Source: Ruegeria meonggei (GTDB lineage: Bacteria; Pseudomonadota; Alphaproteobacteria; Rhodobacterales; Rhodobacteraceae). From it: a stretch of DNA of 64,000 bases. The first letter of the stretch is position 1; each line of letters opens with the position of its first letter. Of the stretch, positions 9,420 to 18,156 are shown in pieces. The stretch covers positions 1 through 64,000 of the forward strand of contig NZ_FWFP01000012.1 in assembly GCF_900172215.1 (NCBI RefSeq), given 5' to 3'. The translations under genes and the position numbers were made by a program. The notes under the pieces are model-generated. The model searched no databases. It saw only the letters and a program-made list of their open reading frames with translations, and was not told the origin of the DNA.

Positions 9420-10217
9420 ATGAGCCAGATCGAAGAACTACAGCGCCGTATTGTTGCCGCGATGGAACGGATCGGTACCGGCGTCGAGGTGTTGCGGAAT
9501 GTTGCACCACCCAGCGGCGGCCAGGACGACGCAATACGCGCAGCTTTGGATGATGAACGCGTCGCCAATGCACAGCTGGAAGAACGGTTAACGACGCTGA
9601 AGGACCGTCATCAGCAGGAAGTCGACGCGATGCGCGCCGATATGGAAAGTCTGCGAAACGTCCCAACTGAAGACCCGGAAAAAGGCGCGTTGCGCGAACA
9701 GCTTGCTGAGGCTACCGCACGGCTGACCTCGGTTGAGGCAGCCCGGGCCGAGCTGGCCGAGGCCAAGGCCGCACTGGAAAACCAGGACGAGTTGGAAGCG
9801 CTGAAGGCGGAAAACACAAAGCTGGTGGCTGCCGCAAACAGCACACAGGAGTTGCAGGCCGAAAACAACCGCCTGAAATCCGAGCTTGCCGACAGCGAAC
9901 GCGTGGCCGAACTGAGCGCTGAGCTTGAGATGTTGCGCGCCGAACGCTCAAGCCATGGAGCGGCGATGTCGCGCCTTGATGATGATTTGCAGCGCATGCG
10001 CAAGGCAAACGATCAGCTGCGCAAATCGGTGGATGAACTGCGGGCTGCAGCCGAAGACGGCGTTCCGGATGCCGAGCTTCTTAACCGCGCGACAGTGGCC
10101 GAGCTTGAGGCAACACGCGCGGCTCAGGCGACGGATGCCGCCGAGGCGCACGCTGTGCTAGCCCGGTTGGAGCCGTTGTTGTCACAAGCGAGACTGGCCG
10201 AGGGAGAGGTAGAATAA
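9420..10217 (+). CDS. Coiled-coil hypothetical protein upstream of zapA
   Basis: A 265-residue, highly charged, Ala/Glu/Leu-rich protein predicted to be a continuous coiled coil from about residue 35 to 225, with an N-terminal MSQIEELQRRIVAAMERIG helix. I do not recognise a named family. Its stop codon overlaps the start of zapA by one base (TAATG), so the two are translationally coupled. A role with ZapA at the division septum is therefore reasonable, as coiled-coil partners are common there, but this is inference from position. Confidence 0.7.
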   Translation: MSQIEELQRRIVAAMERIGTGVEVLRNVAPPSGGQDDAIRAALDDERVANAQLEERLTTLKDRHQQEVDAMRADMESLRNVPTEDPEKGALREQLAEATARLTSVEAARAELAEAKAALENQDELEALKAENTKLVAAANSTQELQAENNRLKSELADSERVAELSAELEMLRAERSSHGAAMSRLDDDLQRMRKANDQLRKSVDELRAAAEDGVPDAELLNRATVAELEATRAAQATDAAEAHAVLARLEPLLSQARLAEGEVE

Positions 10218-10612
10218 TGCCTGAATTAACAATTCAAATCGGCGGTCGTGGTTTTGACGTGTCGTGCCAGGAAGGCGAAGAGGTCTTTCTGCAATCAGCC
10301 GCGAAGATGCTGGATGACGAAGCGCAAGTCCTGTCCGATCAGATCGGCCGGATGCCGGAATCACGGATGCTACTGATGGCGGGTCTGATGCTTGCCGACA
10401 AAGTTGCCGGAACCGATGACAAGTTTAAGTCGCTTGAGGCCAAACTGACTGCGGTCGAGGCCGAGTTACAGTCCCTGCGCAACATGCCTCAGCCCGAACC
10501 CGAGAGGATCGAAGTGGCCGTTGTACCGCCGTCCGTGACTGATACGCTGGCAGAATTGGCTGCACGGGCCGAGGCTTTGGCCTCTGTGATTGAGGAAAGC
10601 TCTGCCACATGA
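10217..10612 (+). CDS. zapA: Cell division protein ZapA
   Basis: A 131-residue ZapA-family protein: an N-terminal globular domain with the family's ITIGGRxFxxxC-like opening (LTIQIGGRGFDVSCQEGEE), the LxxAAxxLD motif (FLQSAAKMLDDEAQVL) and a C-terminal coiled coil (about 60-95). ZapA binds FtsZ and cross-links protofilaments in the Z ring. It overlaps the upstream coiled-coil gene by 1 nt and the downstream MliC-like gene by 4 nt. The tail after residue 95 (rich in Pro and Glu) is longer than in E. coli ZapA (109 aa). Confidence 0.88.
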   Translation: MPELTIQIGGRGFDVSCQEGEEVFLQSAAKMLDDEAQVLSDQIGRMPESRMLLMAGLMLADKVAGTDDKFKSLEAKLTAVEAELQSLRNMPQPEPERIEVAVVPPSVTDTLAELAARAEALASVIEESSAT

Positions 10613-10962
10613 ACACTCTGAAAACTGTCGCTTATGCTGCGGCTCTCGTATGTTCCGCCACGGTGGCCTTGGCCCAGATCGACATTTTGCCGGTCACTTT
10701 CACCTGCGACAATGACGTACCTTTGGAAATTGCCTATTTCAACGCCCAGGACGGGTCCAGCGCGGCTGCGATGATAGTTGATAATCAGCTGGTCACGTTG
10801 CGCCAAGCTCAAAGCGGATCAGGAATTCGCTATGAATCCGAAGGCGGGGTAGGGACGTATGTCCTGCGATCCAAAGGCTGGGATGCGACGGTGAGCTTTC
10901 TGGCGACAGATGCGGATGCCGCCAGTGAGCAGGTCATTTTGGAAAACTGCGTCAGCCGTTGA
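10609..10962 (+). CDS. MliC-family periplasmic lysozyme inhibitor-like protein
   Basis: A 117-residue secreted protein with a signal peptide (residues 1-21, cleavage after ALA). A small beta-barrel domain follows with the MliC/PliC opening VTFTCDND and a last cysteine in ENCVSR that could pair with the first. MliC proteins inhibit c-type lysozyme; no lipobox Cys is seen at the signal cleavage site, so this would be a soluble PliC-like form. It overlaps zapA by 4 nt. Its stop (TGA) directly abuts the stop of the convergent grxD gene with no bases between. Confidence 0.65.
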   Translation: MNTLKTVAYAAALVCSATVALAQIDILPVTFTCDNDVPLEIAYFNAQDGSSAAAMIVDNQLVTLRQAQSGSGIRYESEGGVGTYVLRSKGWDATVSFLATDADAASEQVILENCVSR

Positions 10963-11325
10963 TCAGGCGTTTGCTTCGCGGATTTTGTCGGCTGCTTCCT
11001 TGTCATAGCCGACACCGTTCTCTTCAAAAAGAGTATCCAGTTCGCCAGACAGGGTCATTTCGGTGATGATGTCGCATCCGCCGACAAACTCGCCTTTGAC
11101 ATAAAGCTGCGGCACTGTTGGCCAATCGGAATAATCCTTGATACCCTGACGCAGGTCCTCGTCAGCCAGGACATTCACATCTGCAAAATCCACGCCCATA
11201 TAGTTCAGCACACCGGCCACGCGCGAAGAAAACCCGCATTGCGGCATCTCTTTGGTGCCTTTCATATACAGCACCACGGTATTGGCTTTGACGGTTTCGT
11301 CGATCTGCGTTTTAACGTCGGTCAT
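10963..11325 (-). CDS. grxD: Monothiol glutaredoxin Grx4
   Basis: A 120-residue monothiol glutaredoxin with the CGFS active site (Cys30 in MPQCGFSSR), the WPTVPQLYVKGEFVGGCDI segment that binds glutathione, and an Asp/Glu-rich end. Grx4 proteins hold a GSH-coordinated [2Fe-2S] cluster, often with BolA, and act in Fe-S trafficking. bolA is at the head of the same operon, which fits this well. The start at 11325 is preceded by AAAAGGAT 7 nt upstream. The upstream small ORF overlaps it by 14 nt. Confidence 0.95.
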   Translation of the reverse strand: MTDVKTQIDETVKANTVVLYMKGTKEMPQCGFSSRVAGVLNYMGVDFADVNVLADEDLRQGIKDYSDWPTVPQLYVKGEFVGGCDIITEMTLSGELDTLFEENGVGYDKEAADKIREANA

Positions 11326-11602
11326 CTTGCATATCCTTTTCACCCGAATCCGGGGCGGTCGTTTCCTCTTGTGACGGGTTGTTGGCCCATCCTTCTTCCT
11401 CTAGCCGCCGATGTTCAGCCTGCGCCAAAGCCAGCGGATTCAGCCCATATCTATCAATGCCGTCGACTTTGCTGATTTTGTCCGGGTCTGGACGCATGTC
11501 AGCCAGTTTTCGTTTTCTGTTGCGCTTCACATAGGCTTCGATCAACGCGGCGGCAACTATCAATGCTGCGATTGCTGCTATCCAGAACAGCCAACCATTC
11601 AT
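11312..11602 (-). CDS. Small single-TM protein in the bolA-grxD operon
   Basis: A 96-residue hypothetical protein with an N-terminal TM helix (about 3-25, NGWLFWIAAIAALIVAAALIEAY minus the ends), a basic patch (KRNRKRKLADMRPD) and an acidic, disordered tail. The family is not recognised. Its 3' end overlaps grxD by 14 nt and its 5' end overlaps the preceding 79-residue ORF by 4 nt (ATGA). This chain of overlaps supports it as a real, co-translated gene. Confidence 0.6.
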   Translation of the reverse strand: MNGWLFWIAAIAALIVAAALIEAYVKRNRKRKLADMRPDPDKISKVDGIDRYGLNPLALAQAEHRRLEEEGWANNPSQEETTAPDSGEKDMQDDRR

Positions 11603-11838
11603 TCTTTTGGGGCCATGGCTTTGGCGTATTCATGAGGATCTCTTGGTAATGGGCCAGCTTGTCCTTGATCGCTATTCAGACCGTTATAGCTTGATGCTAC
11701 GAATGTAGCGTTTTGGCTGGGTGTTGTTCCGCGTTTAGTTAAATAGCGTTTTTTACCAAACGTCGATTTGATGATGAGTACGATACCAATACACGTAATC
11801 ACCCCGGAAACTGTATGTATCCAAGCAGTGAACGTCAT
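11599..11838 (-). CDS. Small membrane protein in the bolA-grxD operon
   Basis: A 79-residue protein with one N-terminal hydrophobic helix (about 6-25) and a polar C-terminal half. No family recognised. It begins in a 4-nt ATGA overlap with the end of bolA and ends in a 4-nt overlap with the next ORF, so four genes (bolA, this, the 96-residue ORF, grxD) look like one translationally coupled operon. Confidence 0.5.
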   Translation of the reverse strand: MTFTAWIHTVSGVITCIGIVLIIKSTFGKKRYLTKRGTTPSQNATFVASSYNGLNSDQGQAGPLPRDPHEYAKAMAPKE

Positions 11839-12071
11839 TCAGGCACTTTCGTTGTCAACGCCAATGCATGCAATTCGCCAGCCGGGCCATCCATCTTACC
11901 CTTCAATGCCGCATAGACCGCACGTTGCTGTTGCACCCGGTTTTTCCCGCGAAAGCTTTCGTCCACGACCATGGCGGACATGTGCACACCGTCACTGCCG
12001 CCAACCTGAATCTCCGCATCTGGAAAGGCTTCGCGCAGCAGGTGTTCGATATCGTTGGCGCTCATCGGCAT
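11835..12071 (-). CDS. bolA: BolA family protein
   Basis: A 78-residue BolA-family protein with the class II KH-like fold: IEHLLREAFPDAEIQVGG helix-strand start, the HMSAMVVDESFRGKNRVQQQR core with the invariant FxGK-type motif, and the conserved late His in GELHALALTTKVP, a likely Fe-S ligand. BolA proteins form [2Fe-2S]-bridged heterodimers with CGFS glutaredoxins. The start at 12071 has AGGAG 8 nt upstream; a longer frame begins at 12128 but has no ribosome binding site. Confidence 0.93.
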   Translation of the reverse strand: MPMSANDIEHLLREAFPDAEIQVGGSDGVHMSAMVVDESFRGKNRVQQQRAVYAALKGKMDGPAGELHALALTTKVPE

Positions 12072-12155
12072 GTAGGTTTCTCCTGAAGGTCTTTCCCAAG
12101 ATGTAGAGCGCCGGGCCGGGGCGTGCAAGGGTCAGATAGGCTCCTTGAAACGACA

Positions 12156-12183
12156 AAACCTGCACCGGTGAAGGCGCAGGTTT
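12156..12183 (-). terminator. Hairpin terminator downstream of purL
   Basis: AAACCTGC (12156-12163) pairs with GCAGGTTT (12176-12183). On the minus strand the stem ends in TTT, then TGTCG. It lies between the purL stop (12205) and the bolA start, so it probably ends purL transcription. Confidence 0.6.
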
Positions 12184-12204
12184 CCAGACACTTTACTTTT
12201 GATG

Positions 12205-14364
12205 TCAGGCGACGGCTTCGGCAAAACTGGTGCGGAATGTCGCTGTCATCTCCTCCAGCGGAGCCTCGGAGGTACCGATGCAGACGTTGTCGCCTGTGAA
12301 CCGCCCGACCGAGACCAGCGGAACACCCGCCTGACCCGCGGCGATCATCAGCGCCTCAGCCTGATCAAAGTTGCAGGCGACTAGATAGCGCGCCTGATCC
12401 TCACCAAACAGGAACTCTGTCGGGGCATCGTCCAGACAGACACCAACCCCGGCGGCTTCGGCCAGCTCGAATGCAGCCAGAGCAAGGCCACCGTCGCCCA
12501 GATCAGTACAGGCTTTGATCATATCGCGGTTGGCGCTGATGAAGTCACCGTTGCGCTTTTCCGCGTCCAGATCGACATACGGCGCGTCACCGTCTTCGCG
12601 GTTGAAAACCTCAGCCAGCAGTGCGGATTGACCTAGATGACCGCTGGTATCGCCGATCACCAGTGCGACGTGGCCCTCGCGGACCTCATTGCCGATGATC
12701 TCATCGGTGTGGGTCAGCAGGCCTACCGCGCCAATGGTCGGCGTGGGCAGGATCGCTTGACCGTCGGTCTCGTTATACAGCGAGACGTTGCCGGAAACGA
12801 TCGGCATATCCAATGCTTCAACTGCGGCACCGATGCCTTTGATCGCTCCGACGAACTGGCCCATGATCTCGGGCTTTTCGGGGTTGCCGAAGTTCAGGTT
12901 GTCGGTGGTGGCCAGAGGTTTGGCGCCGACGGCAATCAGGTTTCGATACGCCTCGGCCACCGCTTGTTTGCCACCCTCAACGGGATTGGCGCGGACATAG
13001 CGCGGGGTGACATCGCTGGTGAAAGCCAGCGCCTTGTCGGTGCCATGCACGCGGACCATACCGGCACCCAGACCGGGTGTGCGCGCGCTGTCGGCCATGA
13101 CCATGGTGTCATATTGTTCGTACACCCACTGCTTGCCAGCGTAGTTGGGCGAGGCGAGCAGGGCGCGCAACCCGTCAATCGGATCTATCTGAGGCACTTC
13201 GGCCAGTTCATCGGCCTCCGGCGTCGGCTCCCACGGGCGGTCGTATTCAGGCGCGGTTGAGGACAGTTTGGACAGAACCAGATCGGCTTTGACCTCGCCG
13301 TTATGGACGATCAGGAAGCGATCCTCGGCAATGGTTTCTCCGACGATCGCAAAATCCAGATCCCATTTTTCGAACACGGCACGGGCCTCGGCCTCAAGCT
13401 CGGGCTTCAGAACCATCAGCATTCGTTCCTGCGATTCCGACAGCATCATCTCATAGGCGGTCATGTTGTCTTCGCGCTGGGGGACGTTCTCCAGATCAAG
13501 ACGCACGCCCAGACCGCCTTTGTCGCCCATTTCGACAGCGGAACAGGTCAGGCCCGCCGCGCCCATGTCCTGGATTGAGATCACGGCGCCGGTCTGCATC
13601 AGCTCCAGTGTCGCTTCCATCAGACGCTTTTCAGTGAAGGGGTCACCAACCTGAACAGTGGGGCGCTTTTCTTCGATAGTGTCGTCAAATTCTGCCGAAG
13701 CCATGGTTGCACCACCGACACCGTCGCGACCGGTCTTGGCACCCAAATAGACAACGGGCATTCCGACGCCGGAGGCAGCCGAATAGAAAATCTTGTCGCT
13801 GTCAGCCAAGCCTGCCGCAAACGCATTTACAAGGCAATTGCCGTTATACGCTGGGTGGAACCGCACTTCGCCACCGACGCAGGGCACGCCGAAACAGTTG
13901 CCATAGCCGCCGATGCCTTCGACCACGCCATTGACCAATTGCCGGGTTTTGTGGTGGCCCGGTTCGCCAAAGGACAACGCGTTCATTGAGGCGATGGGCC
14001 GCGCACCCATGGTGAAGACGTCGCGCAGGATGCCGCCAACTCCCGTTGCCGCGCCTTGATAAGGCTCGATATAGGACGGGTGATTGTGGCTCTCCATTTT
14101 GAAGACAACCGCCTGGCCGTCGCCGATATCTACCACGCCTGCGTTTTCACCAGGGCCACAGATGACTTGAGAGCCAGAGGTTGGCAAAGTCCGCAGCCAT
14201 TTCTTTGAAGATTTGTAGGAGCAATGTTCATTCCACATGGCCGAAAAGATGCCGAGTTCGGTAAAAGTCGGCTCGCGCCCGATGATCCCGAGGATCATAT
14301 CGTATTCGTCGGGCTTCAGCCCGTGTGCGGCAATCAGATCCGAGGTGATGGCGGGCTCTTGCAT
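12205..14364 (-). CDS. purL: Phosphoribosylformylglycinamidine synthase subunit PurL
   Basis: A 719-residue small-type PurL, the FGAR amidotransferase catalytic subunit of de novo purine synthesis. It works with PurS and PurQ, both encoded in this window at 32899 and 33253. Two AIRS-like repeats are visible: the first with [16 protein letters not shown] and the ATP-binding GxxG region, the second with the [10 protein letters not shown] and [13 protein letters not shown] segments. The short length and separate PurS/PurQ mark it as the three-subunit type. Start ATG at 14362-14364. Confidence 0.97.
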   Translation of the reverse strand: MQEPAITSDLIAAHGLKPDEYDMILGIIGREPTFTELGIFSAMWNEHCSYKSSKKWLRTLPTSGSQVICGPGENAGVVDIGDGQAVVFKMESHNHPSYIEPYQGAATGVGGILRDVFTMGARPIASMNALSFGEPGHHKTRQLVNGVVEGIGGYGNCFGVPCVGGEVRFHPAYNGNCLVNAFAAGLADSDKIFYSAASGVGMPVVYLGAKTGRDGVGGATMASAEFDDTIEEKRPTVQVGDPFTEKRLMEATLELMQTGAVISIQDMGAAGLTCSAVEMGDKGGLGVRLDLENVPQREDNMTAYEMMLSESQERMLMVLKPELEAEARAVFEKWDLDFAIVGETIAEDRFLIVHNGEVKADLVLSKLSSTAPEYDRPWEPTPEADELAEVPQIDPIDGLRALLASPNYAGKQWVYEQYDTMVMADSARTPGLGAGMVRVHGTDKALAFTSDVTPRYVRANPVEGGKQAVAEAYRNLIAVGAKPLATTDNLNFGNPEKPEIMGQFVGAIKGIGAAVEALDMPIVSGNVSLYNETDGQAILPTPTIGAVGLLTHTDEIIGNEVREGHVALVIGDTSGHLGQSALLAEVFNREDGDAPYVDLDAEKRNGDFISANRDMIKACTDLGDGGLALAAFELAEAAGVGVCLDDAPTEFLFGEDQARYLVACNFDQAEALMIAAGQAGVPLVSVGRFTGDNVCIGTSEAPLEEMTATFRTSFAEAVA

Positions 14365-14461
14365 CGTGTGTCCTTGTCCAGGTTGGCCGGGATTGCGGGC
14401 CTTTTAGGGCAAGGTGCCGCTTGTGGAAAGGGTCAAGTCAGCGCAGGCCAGCTGTGAAAGT

Positions 14462-14493
14462 AAAAAACGGAACCGGCGATTGGGCCGGTTCCG
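14462..14493 (-). terminator. Strong Rho-independent terminator of the MscS-family gene
   Basis: A perfect 10-bp stem (CGGAACCGGC, 14468-14477, with GCCGGTTCCG, 14484-14493) and a 6-nt loop, followed on the minus strand by TTTTTT (14462-14467). It lies about 60 nt past the stop of the mechanosensitive channel gene. Confidence 0.9.
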
Positions 14494-14553
14494 TCTGTTG
14501 TTTGGAACGTGCGGGTGTCACCCGCTGACGCATCAGCGGATGATCCGTTATCG

Positions 14554-16803
14554 TTAAGCTGGGTTCTGCGCCTTTCGGGACGCATCTGCAGCCGCAGCGC
14601 CAACTGCTGCTTTTTGTTCTTCGGTCAGGTTTTCAGCGTCTTCCAACCCCGGGATCGCAACGCGAACTTCGCGACGAGCAAAGTCGATACCGTTTTCCTT
14701 GAAGGCGGCCTTGACCCGGTTGAAGATCTCTTTGCGCAGGGTGAACTGCTTGCCCGGTTTGGCCATGAACTTGCCGCGGATGATCATGCCGACATCGTCA
14801 AAGTCGAACACGCCCTGAGATTTGAAGGGCTGCAGGAAGCCGTCTTTGTGAACCTCGTCCTCCATCATCTCAGCACCAATCTTCTTGAAGATCTTCTTCA
14901 CCTTGTTCGGATCGGTATCGAAGGGCACGGTGAATTTCAGCTTCATGATGACCCAGTCGCGGCTGAAGTTGGTGATCTTCTGAATCTCACCATATGGGAT
15001 GGTATGAACCAGCCCGCGGTGGTGGCGCAGTTGCATCGAGCGGATCGAGATTTTTTCGACCGTACCCATGGTGCCGCCAATATCGACATATTCACCAACT
15101 CGGAACGCATCGTCGATCAGGAAGAAGATTCCGCCGACAATATCCGAGACCAGCTTTTGCGCACCAAAGCCGATGGCCAGGCCAAGAATACCGGCACCAG
15201 CCAGCAGCGGCGTGATATCAAGCCCCAGCGCACCAAGCGCGAGCAGGACAAAGATCACCGCAATCGCGACCTGAGCAGTCACGCGCAGAAGGGGCAGAAC
15301 CGTCGCCAGACGTGATCCACCGGAGCCGCCGCCTTCGCCCGCTTCTTGATCGGCACTTTGTTCAACCGCAGTTTGCTCTTTAGCAAGGCGACGGTTGATC
15401 CACAGCGAAACGACTTCGTTCAGGATGTAGCCAACCGCAATGATGATGAAGAACTGAATGATCTTGCTGCCGGACTCATCTCCACCGCCTGCAATTTCAC
15501 TGAGGTCGAGATCCCATGCCCGGGCGATCATCAGAATGACAAGAATACCTGCCAACACCCGTCCGATCCGGATATAGCTGCGCTTGGTGGACTTATATGC
15601 GCGCTCGGCCACGGGGCCTTCGCCGAGCATCGGCGGTTGAAGATGGCCAACCAGCCCACGTATCAGCGTATCCAGAGCGGGCGCGATCAGCAGCCAAGCC
15701 ATGGTGGTGAAATGCGCACCATTGACGAGCAGCGCCAAAGACGAAGGATTGCGTTGAGCTACAATAAACTCGACCAGCAGCCAGATTACCGCCGACACAC
15801 CGATTGCGAAGTAAGGGTAGTACTGAGCGACTTCCTCGTCAAATTTGGAGTGATCAGGGTCGGTACCCAGCATCATCTGAGACAGGCCTTCGCGCGCTGT
15901 CCACGCGATCACGCCGATGTAGATGTGTATCGATGCGTTTAACCAGAAACCAATGCGAGTTTCGCCACTGGTAATGCCATTCAGCCTGTTGAAATGCAGC
16001 AGGAACAGCGTGAAACCCACCAAAATAAGTAGACCGATCAGGTTGCGGTGCAAGTATTTCGCCCAGTGATCATCGGTGTTTACCAGCCGGTAGTGAGGTT
16101 TGCTTGGTGCCAGTACGAACCGCGAGGCCGCTGCACCCAAACGTGGAATCCAGATCAGGTAGAAAACGAATGGTGCTGCGTAGGTGATTTGTTCCGGAGT
16201 CAGAAGCCCACGCCCGACCGCGCGGATGACGACATAAAACACGACCAAACCTGCGATTTCGCGGCAAAATCGGCGAAACAGGTATCTGACGGCGCCCCAA
16301 AGGTCATTTTCATCCCCGACGTCTGCATGTTCGTGCCACCGTCGAGTGAGGAATTCGAATAGCTTTTCGGCTAGGAAGCCGACGACAAGCACACTGAGGA
16401 TCAGGCCCAAAAGGGTAAATGCGCCGGTTGTACCAAAGGTTGTTGAAAAGTTTTTGAAAGCATCGGCTTGTGCACTGAAAATGTTCGGGACCGTGACGAT
16501 AACCTGAGTCCACGACGCCACCATTTCGGCCCAAATCTCATTGATTTCTGTGATTGGGTCTTCGCGTTCTTCGGCTTCGGCGGCGTTTTTTTCCGCGACC
16601 GCGTCTAGACGCTCCAGCAAGATCGCTCGGACCTGGTCGTCGGACATACGGGCGACCATGTCGTCCACTTGTTCCGGGGTCAGATCATTGGGGATGGTTG
16701 TGGTTGCAGTTGAACCGCCAGACGTGGCTTGCTGCGCGGACAGAGGCCCCGAAAGAAAAACAATCGAAAGGATCGCCATCAACAAGCGAATTGGGTGAAT
16801 CAT
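14554..16803 (-). CDS. MscS family mechanosensitive ion channel, large form
   Basis: A 749-residue protein: signal peptide (about 1-24), an acidic helical periplasmic segment with the ERLDAVAEKNAAEAEEREDP stretch, eight or more TM helices, and a C-terminal MscS domain (about 525-720). The pore-lining TM3 segment is glycine- and alanine-rich (LLAGAGILGLAIGFGAQKL) and is followed by the MscS beta-domain (FRVGEYVDIGGTMGTVEKI). The multi-helix layout places it with the MscK/YbiO-like large MscS proteins that release solutes on hypo-osmotic shock. The start at 16803 has GAGGA 8 nt upstream. It is monocistronic with its own strong terminator. Confidence 0.9.
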   Translation of the reverse strand: MIHPIRLLMAILSIVFLSGPLSAQQATSGGSTATTTIPNDLTPEQVDDMVARMSDDQVRAILLERLDAVAEKNAAEAEEREDPITEINEIWAEMVASWTQVIVTVPNIFSAQADAFKNFSTTFGTTGAFTLLGLILSVLVVGFLAEKLFEFLTRRWHEHADVGDENDLWGAVRYLFRRFCREIAGLVVFYVVIRAVGRGLLTPEQITYAAPFVFYLIWIPRLGAAASRFVLAPSKPHYRLVNTDDHWAKYLHRNLIGLLILVGFTLFLLHFNRLNGITSGETRIGFWLNASIHIYIGVIAWTAREGLSQMMLGTDPDHSKFDEEVAQYYPYFAIGVSAVIWLLVEFIVAQRNPSSLALLVNGAHFTTMAWLLIAPALDTLIRGLVGHLQPPMLGEGPVAERAYKSTKRSYIRIGRVLAGILVILMIARAWDLDLSEIAGGGDESGSKIIQFFIIIAVGYILNEVVSLWINRRLAKEQTAVEQSADQEAGEGGGSGGSRLATVLPLLRVTAQVAIAVIFVLLALGALGLDITPLLAGAGILGLAIGFGAQKLVSDIVGGIFFLIDDAFRVGEYVDIGGTMGTVEKISIRSMQLRHHRGLVHTIPYGEIQKITNFSRDWVIMKLKFTVPFDTDPNKVKKIFKKIGAEMMEDEVHKDGFLQPFKSQGVFDFDDVGMIIRGKFMAKPGKQFTLRKEIFNRVKAAFKENGIDFARREVRVAIPGLEDAENLTEEQKAAVGAAAADASRKAQNPA

Positions 16804-16913
16804 CGAATCTGTCCTCGAACACAAGTCTTAGTGATTTTTTTTTGATCATAGGTCTAAGTGCCGGACTTTCCCAGATGTTTTGCCACTCGGCGATGGGTCT
16901 GATGCGAATGGGC

Positions 16914-16942
16914 AAAAAAAAGGCCGAGCATAAAGCTCGGCC
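16914..16942 (-). terminator. Strong Rho-independent terminator, minus strand
   Basis: GGCCGAGC (16922-16929) pairs with GCTCGGCC (16935-16942) over a 5-nt loop. The minus strand continues into an eight-T run (16914-16921). It sits 140 nt past the stop of the LysR gene, so it either ends that transcript or belongs to a small RNA in between. Confidence 0.88.
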
Positions 16943-17081
16943 GTAGTCCAACAGGGAGGTATGAAGATGATGAGCGTTACAGCATCACCGCCTTCGAATG
17001 CTCATTTAGTGATCAGTTTGTGAACGATCAAGATGTTTCAGGCTGATCCTTGGACATTCCCGCTATGACCTCGCTGCATAG

Positions 17082-17987
17082 CTAGAGTTTTCCCATTTGC
17101 TTCAGCTGCTTACGTTGAGCGATGATTTCATCCTGTACGAAATCCCGGAAGGCAGCGACGCGTTTGGAATGACGAAGTTCCTCGGGGTAGGCGAGGTACA
17201 CAGGCACGTCTGCGGTTTCTATATCCGACAGGATCGGCAACAGGTGCGGGAAATCCTGGGTGACGTAATCTGGCAGCAATCCGATGCCCAGATTGTGCAG
17301 AACGCCCTGTAATACGCCAAAATAGTTGTTCACCGTCAGCAGTGATTTGGGATTGTAGGTCATCAAATGCCGAACCATCGATGCGCTGGCCCCCACCTGC
17401 GGCGCGGACGGGGTTTGGCAGATCAACCTGTGTTTCGAGATATCCTCAAGTGACTCCAACTGTCCGCTTTCGCCCAGATATTCCGGCGTTGCATAAAGTA
17501 GCATCTGAACAGTCATCAACCGCTTGCGCACCAGATCGGCCTGGCTGGGCTCTTTCATCCGGATGGCAACGTCCGCCTCGCGCATGGGTAGATCCAGCAC
17601 ACGTTCTTCCAGCATCAGATCAATGTTCAGGTCCGGGTACTGTTCATAGAGCTTGGGCAGGCGCGGGGCGAGCCATAGGGTGCCAAACCCAAACGTCGTG
17701 GTGACGCGCAGGACGCCGAACACCTCTTCCTCGCTGTCGCGGATGCGTGCGGCGGCGGCGTCCAGACGTTTGGACATTGCTGAGGTTGCATCAAAAAGCA
17801 ACTCACCCTGTTCGGTCAGGATCAGGCCGCGGGCATGGCGGTGGAACAGGGTCGAATCAAGCGATTCTTCCAGCGCTCTGATTTGCCGGCTGACTGCCGA
17901 TTGTGACAGGTTAAGCCTGTCGCCCGCATGAGTCAGACTGCCTGCGTCCGCCACCGCGTGAAATATTCTAAGCTTGTCCCAATCCAT
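17082..17987 (-). CDS. LysR family transcriptional regulator
   Basis: A 301-residue LysR-type regulator: winged HTH at residues 1-62 (LRIFHAVADAGSLTHAGDRLNLSQSAVSRQI, split here by domain) and a periplasmic-binding-protein-like effector domain (about 90-290). The gene is divergent from the indolepyruvate:ferredoxin oxidoreductase gene, with a 169-nt gap that contains candidate dyad sites. Control of that oxidoreductase and of itself is the usual arrangement and is inferred here. The effector cannot be read from the sequence. Confidence 0.92.
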   Translation of the reverse strand: MDWDKLRIFHAVADAGSLTHAGDRLNLSQSAVSRQIRALEESLDSTLFHRHARGLILTEQGELLFDATSAMSKRLDAAAARIRDSEEEVFGVLRVTTTFGFGTLWLAPRLPKLYEQYPDLNIDLMLEERVLDLPMREADVAIRMKEPSQADLVRKRLMTVQMLLYATPEYLGESGQLESLEDISKHRLICQTPSAPQVGASASMVRHLMTYNPKSLLTVNNYFGVLQGVLHNLGIGLLPDYVTQDFPHLLPILSDIETADVPVYLAYPEELRHSKRVAAFRDFVQDEIIAQRKQLKQMGKL

Positions 17988-18054
17988 CGCCGCAACTTTC
18001 GTTTTCTTTCGGACTGCCTATATGAAATAGGTAACAACTTCCACATTCAAACCT

Positions 18055-18108
18055 TGAAATCCTTAGGTTTCAGTGGATAAAGACTATACAGGTCAATATT
18101 TATGACCT
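18055..18108 (+). promoter_or_regulatory. Candidate LysR-type operator dyads
   Basis: In the divergent gap two dyads are seen: TGAAA (18055-18059) with TTTCA (18068-18072), and the better AGGTCA (18090-18095) with TGACCT (18103-18108) over a 7-nt A/T spacer. The inner part of the second one, TCAATATTTATGA, fits the T-N11-A core of LysR boxes. Assignment to the adjacent LysR gene is inference. Confidence 0.5.
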
Positions 18109-18156
18109 AAAATGAACAAAATCATAGCACACTGATCTGACGAGGGGAGGCGTCTG

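Noticed and set aside
12637-13260. 207-codon open frame on the plus strand
   Set aside because: Antisense to conserved purL; an effect of third-position GC bias.
14509-15315. 268-codon open frame on the plus strand
   Set aside because: Antisense to the MscS domain of the mechanosensitive channel gene and overlapping its terminator; no family features.
16960-17022. 20-codon frame after a GGGAGG ribosome binding site, plus strand
   Set aside because: Very short, with no conserved features; the GGGAGG is equally explained as the complement of a CCTCCC stretch in a minus-strand RNA.
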